Part shown: one piece after another, positions 7,435-16,439 of the stretch
How the letters are laid out: every line of letters begins with the position of its first letter
Numbering within the stretch: position 1 is the stretch's first letter
Assembly: GCF_018502625.1 (NCBI RefSeq)
Contig: NZ_CP075566.1
Coordinates: forward strand, 2,795,001 to 2,859,000
DNA length: 64,000 nt
DNA from: Pseudomonas hormoni
Lineage (GTDB): Bacteria; Pseudomonadota; Gammaproteobacteria; Pseudomonadales; Pseudomonadaceae
Direction of reading: 5' to 3'
Translations under genes and position numbers: made by a program
Notes under the pieces: model-generated
Databases searched by the model: none
Seen by the model: only the letters and a program-made list of their open reading frames with translations
Told to the model about the DNA's origin: nothing

Positions 7435-8325
7435 GGGATCGATGCCTGACAATAAATGTTGCTCGCGCTCACACATCTCCACCACGTAATCCCACAACAC
7501 CCGCAGCCGCACGGACTTGTGCAGCTCGCGACGGGTGCTGATCCAGTAGCTGCGCTGGATGCTTTCATCCGGCAACAACGGCACCAGCTCTGGATCGGCA
7601 CTGGCCATGTAGCACGGCAACACCGCGATCCCCAGGCCTGATCGCGCCGCCTGTTGCTGGGCGATGACGCTGGTGCTGTGGAAGACCACCTGCGGGTTGC
7701 GGCAGAAGCTGTTGAGGAACATCAGTTCCTGGCTGAACAACAAATCGTCGACGTAACCGATCCAGGCATGACGAGCGAGGTCTTCGCGGCTGCGCAGCGG
7801 TGGCGACCTGTCGAGATAAGCCTGGCTGGCATACAGCGCCAGTCGATAGTCGGTGAGCTTACGTGTGACCAACATGTCGGCGGACGGGCGCTCCAGATGG
7901 ATACTGATCTCGGCTTCGCGGTTGAGGATGCTGACAAACCGTGGCACCGCCACCAGTTCCACTTCCAGCCCCGGATAGCGTTCGAACAGCCCGTTCATGC
8001 GACTGGCGAGGAACATGATGCCCAGCCCTTCCGTCACGCCGACGCGAATTTTGCCCAGCGGCGCTGTCGATTGGGTGATCTCTTCCTGAGCCAGCAGCGC
8101 GACGTTTTCCATCGCCTCGGCGTGTTTGAGCAACGCTTCGCCCGCCGGGGTCATCTCGTAGCCCTGGGCGTGCTGGACGAACAGCGCCGTGCCGAGGCTC
8201 TTTTCGATGGCCTCGATGTGCCGGGCCACCGTGGCATGGGTGGTGTTCAAACGGCGGGCGGCAGTGAGCAAACGCCCGCTACGTTGCAATTCGAGAAAAA
8301 ACCGCAGGTCATTCCAGTCGAACAT
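7429..8325 (-). CDS. LysR-family regulator
   Basis: The 298-residue protein has an N-terminal winged HTH (DLRFFLELQRSGRLLTAARRLNTTHATVARHIEAIE) and a periplasmic-binding-like effector domain. It is divergent from the GMC oxidoreductase gene (121 bp to its chosen start), which it probably controls together with the MHS transporter. The intergenic segment contains paired CTAAC motifs (8376-8380 and 8399-8403) that could be part of its operator. The last codons and TAG stop lie inside the REP arm at 7407-7434, so the repeat has entered the gene end. The effector is not predictable. Confidence 0.9.
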   Translation of the reverse strand: MFDWNDLRFFLELQRSGRLLTAARRLNTTHATVARHIEAIEKSLGTALFVQHAQGYEMTPAGEALLKHAEAMENVALLAQEEITQSTAPLGKIRVGVTEGLGIMFLASRMNGLFERYPGLEVELVAVPRFVSILNREAEISIHLERPSADMLVTRKLTDYRLALYASQAYLDRSPPLRSREDLARHAWIGYVDDLLFSQELMFLNSFCRNPQVVFHSTSVIAQQQAARSGLGIAVLPCYMASADPELVPLLPDESIQRSYWISTRRELHKSVRLRVLWDYVVEMCEREQHLLSGIDPL

Positions 8326-8446
8326 GAACCGTCCTTAGGGCTACGCTGTTTAAAAACGCACAGCGGCTGCGCAAAAACTAACATTCTTTTGACGAAAGCT
8401 AACAACTAGGATGACCGACAACAAGAACAACAATACGAGGTCAGGG

Positions 8447-10096
8447 ATGCAGACTTCCCTTGATGAATTCGACTACATCGTGGTCGGGGCCGGGCCGGCC
8501 GGTTGTTTGCTGGCCAATCGGTTGTCGGCCAACCCGCAACATCACGTGCTGCTGCTTGAAGCCGGCGGCCGCGATAACTACGCGTGGATTCACATCCCCG
8601 TGGGTTACCTGTTCTGCATCGGCAACCCGCGCACCGACTGGTGCTTCAAGACCGAAGCGCAACCCGGCCTGCAAGGTCGCGCCCTGAGTTACCCGCGCGG
8701 CAAGGTGCTCGGCGGCTGTTCCTCGATCAACGGCATGATCTACATGCGCGGCCAGGCCCGCGACTACGATGGCTGGGCCGCCGACGGCAACCCCGGCTGG
8801 AGCTGGAACGACGTCCTGCCGCTGTTCAAGAAAAGCGAAAATCACTTTTCCGGCGACTCTGAATTCCACGGTGCCGCCGGCGAATGGCGGATCGAGCGTC
8901 AGCGCCTTTCATGGCCGATTCTCGATGCTTTTCGCAGTGCAGCCGAACAAAGCGGCATCGCCAGCATCGACGACTTCAACCAGGGCGACAACGAAGGTTG
9001 CGGCTACTTCCAGGTCAATCAGAAGGCCGGGATTCGCTGGAACGCGGCCAAGGCGTTTCTCAAACCGGTTCGTCACCGTCCCAACCTCACCGTGCTGACC
9101 GACGTCGAAGTCGACCGCGTCCTGCTTGAAAACGGCCGGGCTTCGACGGTCAGCACGCGCTGGCAAGGCCAGGCGAAAACGTTCAAGGCACGCAAGGAAA
9201 TCATCCTTTGCGCAGGCGCCGTCGGTTCACCGACTATCCTGCAACGCTCCGGCATCGGCCCTCGCCCACTCCTGGAAAAACTGGGGATCGGCGTGGTCCA
9301 TGAACTGCCCGGCGTGGGCGGCAATCTGCAGGACCACCTGCAACTGCGGCTGATCTACAAACTGGAAAACGCGCGGACCCTGAACCAGATCGCCGGCAGT
9401 GTCTGGGGCAAGATGGGCATGGGGTTGCGTTATCTGTACGACCGCAGCGGACCGCTGTCCATGGCGCCGAGTCAGCTCGGAGCGTTTGCCCGGTCAGGGC
9501 CGGAACAGACCTCGGCGAACCTCGAATACCACGTGCAACCCTTGTCGCTGGAGCGCTTCGGCGAACCGCTGCACGCCTTCCCTGCCTTCACCGCGTCGGT
9601 CTGCGATTTGCGTCCGCAAAGCCGTGGCCGAATCGACATTCGTTCGGCCGATCCGCAGGAATCTCCGCTGATTCAACCCAATTACCTGAGCCATCCGCAA
9701 GACTTGCGCGTCGCGGCCGACGCCATCCGCCTGACCCGGCGTATCGTTTCCGCGCCAGCGCTACAAGCGTTCAAACCGGTGGAATACCTGCCCGGTGACA
9801 GCCTGCAGAGCGAAGAAGAACTGCACGAAGCCGCCGCCCGCATCGGCACGACGATTTTCCATCCGGTCGGCACCTGCCGCATGGGCAACGACGCCGACGC
9901 GGTGGTCGATGCGCAGCTCAAGGTCCATGGCATCCCCGGCCTGCGCATCGCCGATGCGTCGATCATGCCGCGCATCACCTCGGGCAACACTTGTTCGCCT
10001 ACGCTGATGATTGCCGAAAAAGCCGCGCAACTCATTCTGGAAGCACCCACAAGGAGTTTTGCACCTGACGAAAACGCACTGACCGCAGTCTCTTGA
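8447..10096 (+). CDS. GMC-family FAD oxidoreductase (choline dehydrogenase-like)
   Basis: The enzyme is 549 residues from ATG 8447, which has GAGG six bases upstream. An in-frame ATG at 8411 adds 12 residues but has no usable ribosome site. Features are the FAD motif VVGAGPAGCLLANRL, GMC signature 1 (PRGKVLGGCSSING), signature 2 (GAVGSPTILQRSGIG), and the C-terminal active-site region HPVGTCRMG with ITSGNTCSPT. It oxidises an alcohol group; betaine genes are absent, so choline is unlikely to be the substrate. The next gene encodes an MHS symporter, suggesting uptake and first oxidation of one external alcohol or polyol under the LysR protein. Confidence 0.88.
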   Translation: MQTSLDEFDYIVVGAGPAGCLLANRLSANPQHHVLLLEAGGRDNYAWIHIPVGYLFCIGNPRTDWCFKTEAQPGLQGRALSYPRGKVLGGCSSINGMIYMRGQARDYDGWAADGNPGWSWNDVLPLFKKSENHFSGDSEFHGAAGEWRIERQRLSWPILDAFRSAAEQSGIASIDDFNQGDNEGCGYFQVNQKAGIRWNAAKAFLKPVRHRPNLTVLTDVEVDRVLLENGRASTVSTRWQGQAKTFKARKEIILCAGAVGSPTILQRSGIGPRPLLEKLGIGVVHELPGVGGNLQDHLQLRLIYKLENARTLNQIAGSVWGKMGMGLRYLYDRSGPLSMAPSQLGAFARSGPEQTSANLEYHVQPLSLERFGEPLHAFPAFTASVCDLRPQSRGRIDIRSADPQESPLIQPNYLSHPQDLRVAADAIRLTRRIVSAPALQAFKPVEYLPGDSLQSEEELHEAAARIGTTIFHPVGTCRMGNDADAVVDAQLKVHGIPGLRIADASIMPRITSGNTCSPTLMIAEKAAQLILEAPTRSFAPDENALTAVS

Positions 10097-10176
10097 GCAA
10101 AGGAATAGCGGCACCCGCCCACAAGGCAGGCGCCGACAGTGGAACAACAAAAACAATCACTGTGAGGGATACCGAT

Positions 10177-11799
10177 ATGTCAGAACATGTACAGCCTCTG
10201 GAAATCACACGCAGCGTCGACGCGAGCCGCGACACCCGCAAAGTCATTTTCGCGTCGTCACTCGGGACGGTGTTCGAGTGGTACGACTTTTTCCTCTACG
10301 GCGCCCTCGCGGCGGTCATCAGCAAACAGTTTTTCGCCGGGGTCAACGACACCACCGCATTTATCTTTGCGCTGATGGCGTTTGCCGCCGGTTTCATCGT
10401 GCGGCCCTTCGGTGCGCTGGTGTTCGGTCGGTTGGGGGACATGATCGGGCGTAAATACACCTTCCTCGCCACCATCATCCTCATGGGTGTGGCGACGTTC
10501 TGCGTCGGGCTGCTACCCACCTACGCCAGCATCGGCATCGCCGCGCCGATCATTCTGGTGGTGCTGCGCATGCTTCAGGGCCTGGCCCTGGGCGGTGAAT
10601 ACGGCGGAGCTGCGACTTATGTCGCGGAACACGCGCCCATCGGCAAACGCGGTTTCCACACCAGCTGGATTCAATCCACTGCAACCCTCGGCTTGCTGCT
10701 GTCGTTGCTCGTGGTGCTGGGTTGCCGTTATTTCACCGGTGACCAGTTCGAAGTCTGGGGCTGGCGGATTCCGTTTCTGTTTTCGATCGTGCTGCTGGGC
10801 ATCTCGACCTGGATTCGTCTGAGCCTGCACGAATCACCCGCGTTCGTGAAAATGAAAGAGGAAGGCAAGCTTTGCAAATCGCCACTGCGTGATTCCTTTG
10901 GCAAATGGGAAAACCTCAAAGTCGTGCTGATCGCGCTGTTCAGCATCAACGCCGGGCAAGCGGTGACGTTTTATGCGGCGCAGTTTTATGTGCTGTTCTT
11001 CCTCACCCAGTTCCTGAAAATGGACCCGGCACTGGCCAACAGTCTGTTGATCGTCAGCGTGATCATCGGTGCACCGTTCTTCATTTTCTTCGGTTGGCTG
11101 TCGGACAAGGTCGGGCGCAAACCGGTGTTGATGATCGGCCTGTTACTGGCCACCGCGCTGTACTTCCCGATCTTCAAGTCCATCGCTCACTACGCCAACC
11201 CGGCCATCGACCAGGCCAGCCGCCAGGCGCCGATCACCGTGCTGGCCGACCCGGCCACCTGCACGTTCCAGTTCGATCCGGTGGGCAAGGCGAAATTTGA
11301 CAGCCCGTGCGACAAGGTCAAAACCTTCCTGGTGAAACAGGGTTTGCCCTACATCAGCCAGGCGGCACCTGCCGGCAGCGGTGTGCAGGTCAGCGTCGGT
11401 GACGTGAAAATCAATGGTTACGATGAAGCGGCCCTGCGCGGCGCGGTGACATTGGCGGGGTATCCGTCACAAGCCGATACGCAACAGGTCAACAAGCCGA
11501 TGATCGTGGCGCTGATGGTGGTGCTGATCATCATTTCCGCCATGTGCTATGGCCCGCTGGCGGCACTGATGGTCGAACTGTTCCCGACGCGCATCCGCTA
11601 TACCTCGATGTCCCTGCCTTATCACATCGGTAACGGCTGGTTCGGCGGGTTTCTGCCGACGGTGTCGTTTGCATTGGTGGTGTATACCGGGGACATTTTC
11701 TACGGGCTTTGGTACCCGGTGGTGATTACTGCGGTGAGCCTGGTGGTGGGGATGATCTGTTTGCGTGAGACGAAGAATGTGGATCTGGATACCAACTGA
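10177..11799 (+). CDS. MFS transporter, metabolite:H+ symporter (MHS) family
   Basis: The gene starts at ATG 10177 after TGAGGGA, giving 540 residues; a longer frame from 10093 is unlikely. N-terminal FEWYDFFLYG is the hallmark of MHS members (ProP, KgtP, ShiA relatives). Twelve TM helices are expected. RPFGALVFGRLGDMIGRK is the loop 2-3 motif. Between about residues 340 and 430 an unusually long polar segment (ADPATCTFQFDPVGKAKFDS and onward) separates two late TM helices, giving a total longer than the usual ~430-450. It lies 80 bp after the GMC gene, probably in one transcript. The substrate is likely that of the dehydrogenase. Confidence 0.87.
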   Translation: MSEHVQPLEITRSVDASRDTRKVIFASSLGTVFEWYDFFLYGALAAVISKQFFAGVNDTTAFIFALMAFAAGFIVRPFGALVFGRLGDMIGRKYTFLATIILMGVATFCVGLLPTYASIGIAAPIILVVLRMLQGLALGGEYGGAATYVAEHAPIGKRGFHTSWIQSTATLGLLLSLLVVLGCRYFTGDQFEVWGWRIPFLFSIVLLGISTWIRLSLHESPAFVKMKEEGKLCKSPLRDSFGKWENLKVVLIALFSINAGQAVTFYAAQFYVLFFLTQFLKMDPALANSLLIVSVIIGAPFFIFFGWLSDKVGRKPVLMIGLLLATALYFPIFKSIAHYANPAIDQASRQAPITVLADPATCTFQFDPVGKAKFDSPCDKVKTFLVKQGLPYISQAAPAGSGVQVSVGDVKINGYDEAALRGAVTLAGYPSQADTQQVNKPMIVALMVVLIIISAMCYGPLAALMVELFPTRIRYTSMSLPYHIGNGWFGGFLPTVSFALVVYTGDIFYGLWYPVVITAVSLVVGMICLRETKNVDLDTN

Positions 11800-11822
11800 C
11801 ATCCGCCAAGCGATTGGGGGGG

Positions 11823-11948
11823 TATATCCGTTTCTGCGGTAACGGCTGATATTGGTTCCGCCCTTACGGCGGGTTACTTTGGCGCTTTTCCAAAGTGACT
11901 CGCCGTAAGGGCGAAACCATTAGCGGCCGTTACCGCAACAACGGATAT
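11823..11948. repeat. Long imperfect palindrome, ~125 bp
   Basis: Nested inverted arms are visible: ATATCCGTT (from 11823) with AACGGATAT (to 11948), GCGGTAACGGC with GCCGTTACCGC, and GGTTCCGCCCTTACGGCG with CGCCGTAAGGGCGAAACC, closing on TTTGG...CCAAA. The whole could fold into one cruciform. Such units recur in fluorescent pseudomonads and are mobilisable (MITE-like) repeats or strong transcript-end structures. Confidence 0.8.
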
Positions 11949-11985
11949 GTACACCATCAAAACCTATGTCGCCCAACACACAGCC

Positions 11986-12081
11986 ATCGCTGGCAAGCCA
12001 GCTCCCACAGGGTACTGGGCTCATCCGCAAGAACGGGTCGCCTGACACACCGCTATCGCGAGCAGGCTCGCTCCCACAGGA
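11986..12081. repeat. Two REP half-sites
   Basis: TCGCTGGCAAGCCAGCTCCC (from about 11987) and CTATCGCGAGCAGGCTCGCT (from about 12051), each followed by CCACAGG, are members of the GCGGGCAAGCCCGCTCCCACAGG-type REP family in the same orientation. They are divergent from the copies at 26.9 kb. Confidence 0.7.
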
Positions 12082-12214
12082 GGTGCGAAGACCATCCGCG
12101 AAATCAAACCACTATCCATTTCCTCAAGTGAACAGAATTACCGCAAACGCGATCCGTTTTCGCTACTCTGACCCGATGCACCCATCGCCCCGCCATTCAC
12201 CCGACCGAGGCACC

Positions 12215-13369
12215 ATGATCATTTCATCCGCATCCGACTACCGCGAGGCAGCCCGCCGCAAACTCCCCCGCTTCCTGTTCGATTACATCGACGGCGGCGC
12301 TTATGCCGAGCACACCCTGAGGGCCAACAGCGCCGACCTGACAGGCATCAGCCTGCGTCAGCGCATTCTGAAAAACGTCGAAACCCTGAGCCTTGAAACC
12401 ACCCTCTTCGACCAGCCCCTTGCAATGCCAATCATCCTCGCGCCAGTCGGCCTGACAGGCATGTTCGCCCGTCGTGGCGAAGCGCAAGCGGTCAAAGCCG
12501 CACAAAACAAAGGCATCCCCCTGTGCCTGTCAACGGTCTCAGTGTGCTCGATCGAGGAAGTAGCGACCCAAACCCAACAATCCATCTGGTTTCAGCTGTA
12601 TGTGCTGAAAGACAGAGGTTTCATGAAAAATGCCCTGGAGCGGGCCAGGGCCGCCGGGGTGAAAAACCTGGTGTTCACCGTCGACATGCCCACGCCCGGC
12701 GCGCGCTACCGGGACGCACACTCGGGCATGTCCGGACCTTTTGCGTCTTCGCGAAGAATCCTGCAGGCCATGACCCGACCCGACTGGGCCTTCAACGTCG
12801 GCGTCATGGGGCGCCCGCACGACCTGGGCAACATCTCGAAGTACCTCGGCAAAGCCGTCACCCTCGAAGACTACATGGGCTGGCTGGCCAACAACTTCGA
12901 CCCGTCGATCAGCTGGAGCGACCTGGAGTGGATTCGGGATTTCTGGCAAGGCCCTATGATCATCAAAGGCATCCTCGACCCTCAGGATGCGCGGGACGCG
13001 GTCAGCTTTGGCGCGGACGGCATTGTGGTGTCGAACCATGGCGGGCGACAGCTGGACGGCGTGCTGTCCACCACCAAGGCATTACCGCCGATCATGCAAG
13101 CGGTGGGCAATGACCTGACGGTGCTGGTCGACTCGGGGATCCGCTCGGGGCTCGATGTCGTGCGGATGCTGGCGCTGGGCGCGAAAGGTGTACTGCTGGG
13201 GCGTTCCATGGCGTACGCGCTGGCCGCCGACGGTCAACGCGGGGTGGAAAACATGCTGGATATTTTCGCCAAAGAGATGCGCGTGGCGATGACGTTGACC
13301 GGGGTGACGTCGATTGGTCAGATTGATGAATCCACGCTGGTGCAGGCGGTTCGTGAACTGAAAACCTGA
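12215..13369 (+). CDS. lldD: FMN-dependent L-lactate dehydrogenase
   Basis: The 384-residue protein starts [18 protein letters not shown], matching the start of E. coli LldD; a longer upstream frame is spurious. FMN and catalytic motifs are intact: [56 protein letters not shown], and [10 protein letters not shown] with the active-site His, plus the conserved phosphate-binding [10 protein letters not shown]. It oxidises L-lactate to pyruvate at the inner membrane and passes electrons to quinone. No permease, regulator or D-lactate dehydrogenase is adjacent, so it is separated from the usual lld cluster. A terminator hairpin follows within 10 bp. Confidence 0.95.
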   Translation: MIISSASDYREAARRKLPRFLFDYIDGGAYAEHTLRANSADLTGISLRQRILKNVETLSLETTLFDQPLAMPIILAPVGLTGMFARRGEAQAVKAAQNKGIPLCLSTVSVCSIEEVATQTQQSIWFQLYVLKDRGFMKNALERARAAGVKNLVFTVDMPTPGARYRDAHSGMSGPFASSRRILQAMTRPDWAFNVGVMGRPHDLGNISKYLGKAVTLEDYMGWLANNFDPSISWSDLEWIRDFWQGPMIIKGILDPQDARDAVSFGADGIVVSNHGGRQLDGVLSTTKALPPIMQAVGNDLTVLVDSGIRSGLDVVRMLALGAKGVLLGRSMAYALAADGQRGVENMLDIFAKEMRVAMTLTGVTSIGQIDESTLVQAVRELKT

Positions 13370-13374
13370 TTGTA

Positions 13375-13402
13375 AAAACGCCCTGTCAATGCAGGGCGTT
13401 TT
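13375..13402. terminator. Bidirectional intrinsic terminator
   Basis: AAAACGCCCTG, a 6-base loop and CAGGGCGTTTT form a perfect 11-bp stem flanked by A and T runs. It serves lldD (+) and the convergent DUF427 gene (-). Confidence 0.9.
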
Positions 13403-13405
13403 CAA

Positions 13406-13774
13406 TCACTCGACGTCTTTGAGAAGCTCGAACGTTACTTGATCGGGATAGAACGCCACGTAATTTTTAATCTGTTCTACCGACACTTTGGGGTCTTCAT
13501 AGCTCCATACCGCATTGGCACCCTCATGCCCCGGAATCTGCAGGCTGAAATAGCTCGCGTCGCCCTTGTAAGGGCAATAGCTCGTGTGATCGGTGCGGGC
13601 AAAATACTGCTCGGCGATGTCCTCCCGCGGGACGTAATACACCGGAGGATAATTGGCCTCCAGCAGCACCAGCGCGCGCGTGGACGCGGCCACCTGAATA
13701 CCGTGAAACTTCACCAGCAGGCAGCCGGGCTGCTCGGCGATGGTGATGACAGGACTGGGACCGGAGCTTTTCAT
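13406..13774 (-). CDS. DUF427 family protein
   Basis: The chosen ATG at 13774 has GAGGAA upstream and gives 122 residues. The longer frame from 13912 adds non-homologous sequence. Typical DUF427 features are seen: KFHGIQVAASTRALVLLEANYPPVYYVPREDI followed by YCPYKGDASYFSL and AVWSYEDP. The family is widespread, cytosolic and of unknown function. Nothing in the neighbourhood suggests a role. Confidence 0.88.
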   Translation of the reverse strand: MKSSGPSPVITIAEQPGCLLVKFHGIQVAASTRALVLLEANYPPVYYVPREDIAEQYFARTDHTSYCPYKGDASYFSLQIPGHEGANAVWSYEDPKVSVEQIKNYVAFYPDQVTFELLKDVE

Positions 13775-13801
13775 AAAATGCGTTCCTCGGGACGATGGTA
13801 A

Positions 13802-13845
13802 ACCTGTGGGAGCGTGCGATGCGGCGATTCGACTTGCCCGCGACG
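13802..13845. repeat. Degenerate REP half-site
   Basis: CTGTGGGAGCGTGCGATGCG (from 13804) followed by GCGATTCGACTTGCCCGCG resembles the GTGGGAGCGGGCTTGCCCGCG family with an internal insertion or decay. It lies upstream of the DUF427 start. Confidence 0.5.
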
Positions 13846-14093
13846 TGTCGCGCAGCGGCCCCAACACTTGAGAACACAACTCTGTCATGTATAACCCAGA
13901 TTTCGTCATCACGACGCCTTCACAGCCGAACGGGGGGAACCATGACGGTTATCCGTCTGTAGACCCTAATAGACCAACGGCTCAACTGCGCCGAAATATC
14001 GTCTACGATCAATAGCACCGTTGACATCCCTGCTTCGCAGTCAGGTCGTCGTGGTGTGGGGGTTCGAGTCTCAGAAACCTGAGGGTCACCAAC

Positions 14094-16322
14094 ATGCCGG
14101 CCAGTCGATTCTCCCTCGATCAAACGATCATCACCCTCGATGCACGCCCGGATCGCCTCGATCTGCGTGATCGCCTGTTCACTCCACGAATCCAGTCGCT
14201 ACCGCCCTCCTGGCCCGCCGACAAGGACATCGCCGCCGAACTCTCAGGGTATCTGGCCAGAGACATGGTGCTGTTCCAGGGCAGCGAGGGAGCCTGCACC
14301 GGGTTTGGCCTGGCGGCGGTGGTCAACTTTCTGTTGTGGCGACGGGACCGCGCGTCCACCAAAACCAGCCCGCGCCAGCTCTATCACCTGGCCAAGCTGT
14401 ATGACGAATGGCCGGGCGAGGATTACTCGGGTTCGAGCTGCCGGGGCGCTTTGAAGGGCTGGCACAAACATGGCGTCTGCGCGCAGAAATTGTGGCCCTA
14501 CACCGTCAAGCCTGATGGTTCGGTCCCGGCGTTCGAGGCACCCGCCGAGAATTGGGCCGCCGATGCCGTGACCCGGCCGCTGGGGGTTTACTACCGCGTC
14601 GAGAAGGACGATGTCACCGCGATGATGGCGGCGCTGTATGAAGCCGGTGCGCTTTACGTCTCGGCCAATGTGCATCAAGGCTGGGCGCTGATGCGACCCA
14701 AAGGCAGAAAAAGCCCGGTGGCGGCGTTCGAAAGCATGTCGCAACTGCCCGTGATCAAGTGGTCGGCAAACAATCAGGGCGGTCATGCCTTTGCCTTGAT
14801 CGGCTACACCCGTCAGGGCTTCATCGTGCAGAACTCCTGGTCCACCGACTGGGGATTTTCGGGCTTCGCCATCCTGACGTTCGAAGACTGGCTGGCCAAC
14901 GGCACCGATGCCTGGACCGTGGCCCTCGGCGTACCGATCGAACATGGCGGGCTCTCCCAAAACTCGCGCACGTCACGCGCCAGGGCCGATGTGCAATCAC
15001 CGTTTCGCAACGCTTTGTCGAGCTCCATCGCCAAGCGTGAAGGCTTTTCGTTATTCACCGCCAGCGCCCGCGATTCAGAACGCAAAGGGCCCGCACTGTT
15101 GACCAAGGATCAGGCGTACGGCCTGACCATCGTCATGGAAAACAACGGCAGCATCGGCCCCCGGCTGACGGACGTGGAAAACGTCCGGGCGGGGGTCAAG
15201 CGGATCGTCTACGAAGCGCCTCGCGCCTGGTACGACAAGCTGCCTGCGTCCAGCAAACCCTCTGTTTTACGCATCGCCATTGTGGCCCATGGCGGGCTCA
15301 ACTCCGAACAGGACTCCATCAACCGGATTTGCGCCATGGCACCCTACTTCCTCGAAAACGGTATTTATCCACTGTTCGTGACCTGGCGCACCGGAGCGCT
15401 GGAAACACTGGCGGACATCATTCAGGACACCCTGCCCGGCGTGTTCGAGGCCGGCGGCGTCAGCGACGTGTTGAAACTGATCAAGGACAAAACCGTAGAA
15501 GGCCTTGATCGCACGGTCGAGCTGGCGACCAAGAAACTGGGTGGCGATCAGTGGAGCCAGATGAAACAGAACGCCGAAGCCGCTGCCGTTGCGGGTTTCA
15601 CACCGCGGGGCCTGGTGGAAATGGCAGACAACCTGAAAAAACTGGTCGACGACCTGGGCCCGAAAAAAGTCGAGCTGCACCTGATCGGTCATTCTGCCGG
15701 CTCATTGATCAACGGCCACTTGATCCGCCTGTTGTGGGCCAGAAAGTTGCCGACCGAGACATCGACGCTGATGGCCCCGGCGTGCACCCTCGACTTTGCC
15801 AACCAGACCTACCGCAAAGTCATCGAAGACGGCGGGCTCAAGCGCAAGGACTTCCACATTTACCTGATGTCCGACCAGCGCGAACAGACGGACAACGTCA
15901 TTGGCGCGTACCACAAATCGCTGTTGTACCTGGTTTCCCGGGCTTATGAGGAACTGCAGCGTATGCCGCTGCTGGGCATGGCCAGCAGCCTCGACGGGAA
16001 CTGCCAGAACTTTAGCGCCCCCGATCTGGCGTTATGGAACATTGCCGCCCGGAACATGACCGAACAATGGAACCGCTTTTACTGGGGCAACAGCATTCCG
16101 ACCGGTTTCGCCACAACCGGCCGTGGGCTGCCGGACGCGCTCGCGCAAACCCTGCACATCTTCAACGAGCCGAAGATGAACTACGGCGCGGGCGTGAAGG
16201 CGGACACTTCCCACGGTGGGTTCGACAATGACATCAACGTCATCACCAGCGTTTTGCTGACCATTCTTCGACTGACACCAGGCGCCAAACTCGCGCAGCC
16301 GGTGGTTAACCTGAACTACTGA
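14094..16322 (+). CDS. Papain-like (C1) peptidase fused to serine alpha/beta hydrolase
   Basis: This 742-residue two-domain protein has no obvious signal peptide. Residues ~40-280 form a papain-like domain: Q62-G-S-E-G-A-C68 (oxyanion Gln and catalytic Cys), H231 in GGHAFALIGY, and N247 in VQNSWSTDWGFSGFAIL. Residues ~385-640 form an alpha/beta hydrolase: IAIVAHGGLNSEQDSI near the start and the nucleophile elbow LHLIGHSAGS with S534. Both active sites look intact. Peptidase-lipase fusions are uncommon; a role as an effector or in processing or deacylating an envelope substrate is possible but unproved. GAGGG precedes the ATG by a normal distance. It is flanked by unrelated genes and looks like a single-gene unit. 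Confidence 0.75.
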   Translation: MPASRFSLDQTIITLDARPDRLDLRDRLFTPRIQSLPPSWPADKDIAAELSGYLARDMVLFQGSEGACTGFGLAAVVNFLLWRRDRASTKTSPRQLYHLAKLYDEWPGEDYSGSSCRGALKGWHKHGVCAQKLWPYTVKPDGSVPAFEAPAENWAADAVTRPLGVYYRVEKDDVTAMMAALYEAGALYVSANVHQGWALMRPKGRKSPVAAFESMSQLPVIKWSANNQGGHAFALIGYTRQGFIVQNSWSTDWGFSGFAILTFEDWLANGTDAWTVALGVPIEHGGLSQNSRTSRARADVQSPFRNALSSSIAKREGFSLFTASARDSERKGPALLTKDQAYGLTIVMENNGSIGPRLTDVENVRAGVKRIVYEAPRAWYDKLPASSKPSVLRIAIVAHGGLNSEQDSINRICAMAPYFLENGIYPLFVTWRTGALETLADIIQDTLPGVFEAGGVSDVLKLIKDKTVEGLDRTVELATKKLGGDQWSQMKQNAEAAAVAGFTPRGLVEMADNLKKLVDDLGPKKVELHLIGHSAGSLINGHLIRLLWARKLPTETSTLMAPACTLDFANQTYRKVIEDGGLKRKDFHIYLMSDQREQTDNVIGAYHKSLLYLVSRAYEELQRMPLLGMASSLDGNCQNFSAPDLALWNIAARNMTEQWNRFYWGNSIPTGFATTGRGLPDALAQTLHIFNEPKMNYGAGVKADTSHGGFDNDINVITSVLLTILRLTPGAKLAQPVVNLNY

Positions 16323-16439
16323 CCCTTGTTGCAATGAATCGAAATGCACGAGCTGTACATCCATACAGATAAAGATTGCTCCATCGCTCATCAGCCGCCA
16401 TTCTGTGCACCTCCCGGCAGCTGATGAACGATGGTGGTT

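Larger units (their letters stand above)
11800..12214. other. Intergenic region with repeats, no gene
   Basis: This 415-bp stretch between the MHS transporter and lldD holds one long imperfect palindrome (11823-11948) and two solitary REP-type half-sites (about 11986-12012 and 12043-12081). I see no convincing small gene. The lldD ribosome site GAGG (12207-12210) is at its right end. No lldP or lldR gene precedes lldD. Confidence 0.7.

Noticed and set aside
14055..14090. GGTTCGAGTC motif resembling a tRNA T-loop
   Set aside because: The flanking bases do not pair into a T stem, and no anticodon arm, acceptor stem or D-loop can be built around it.
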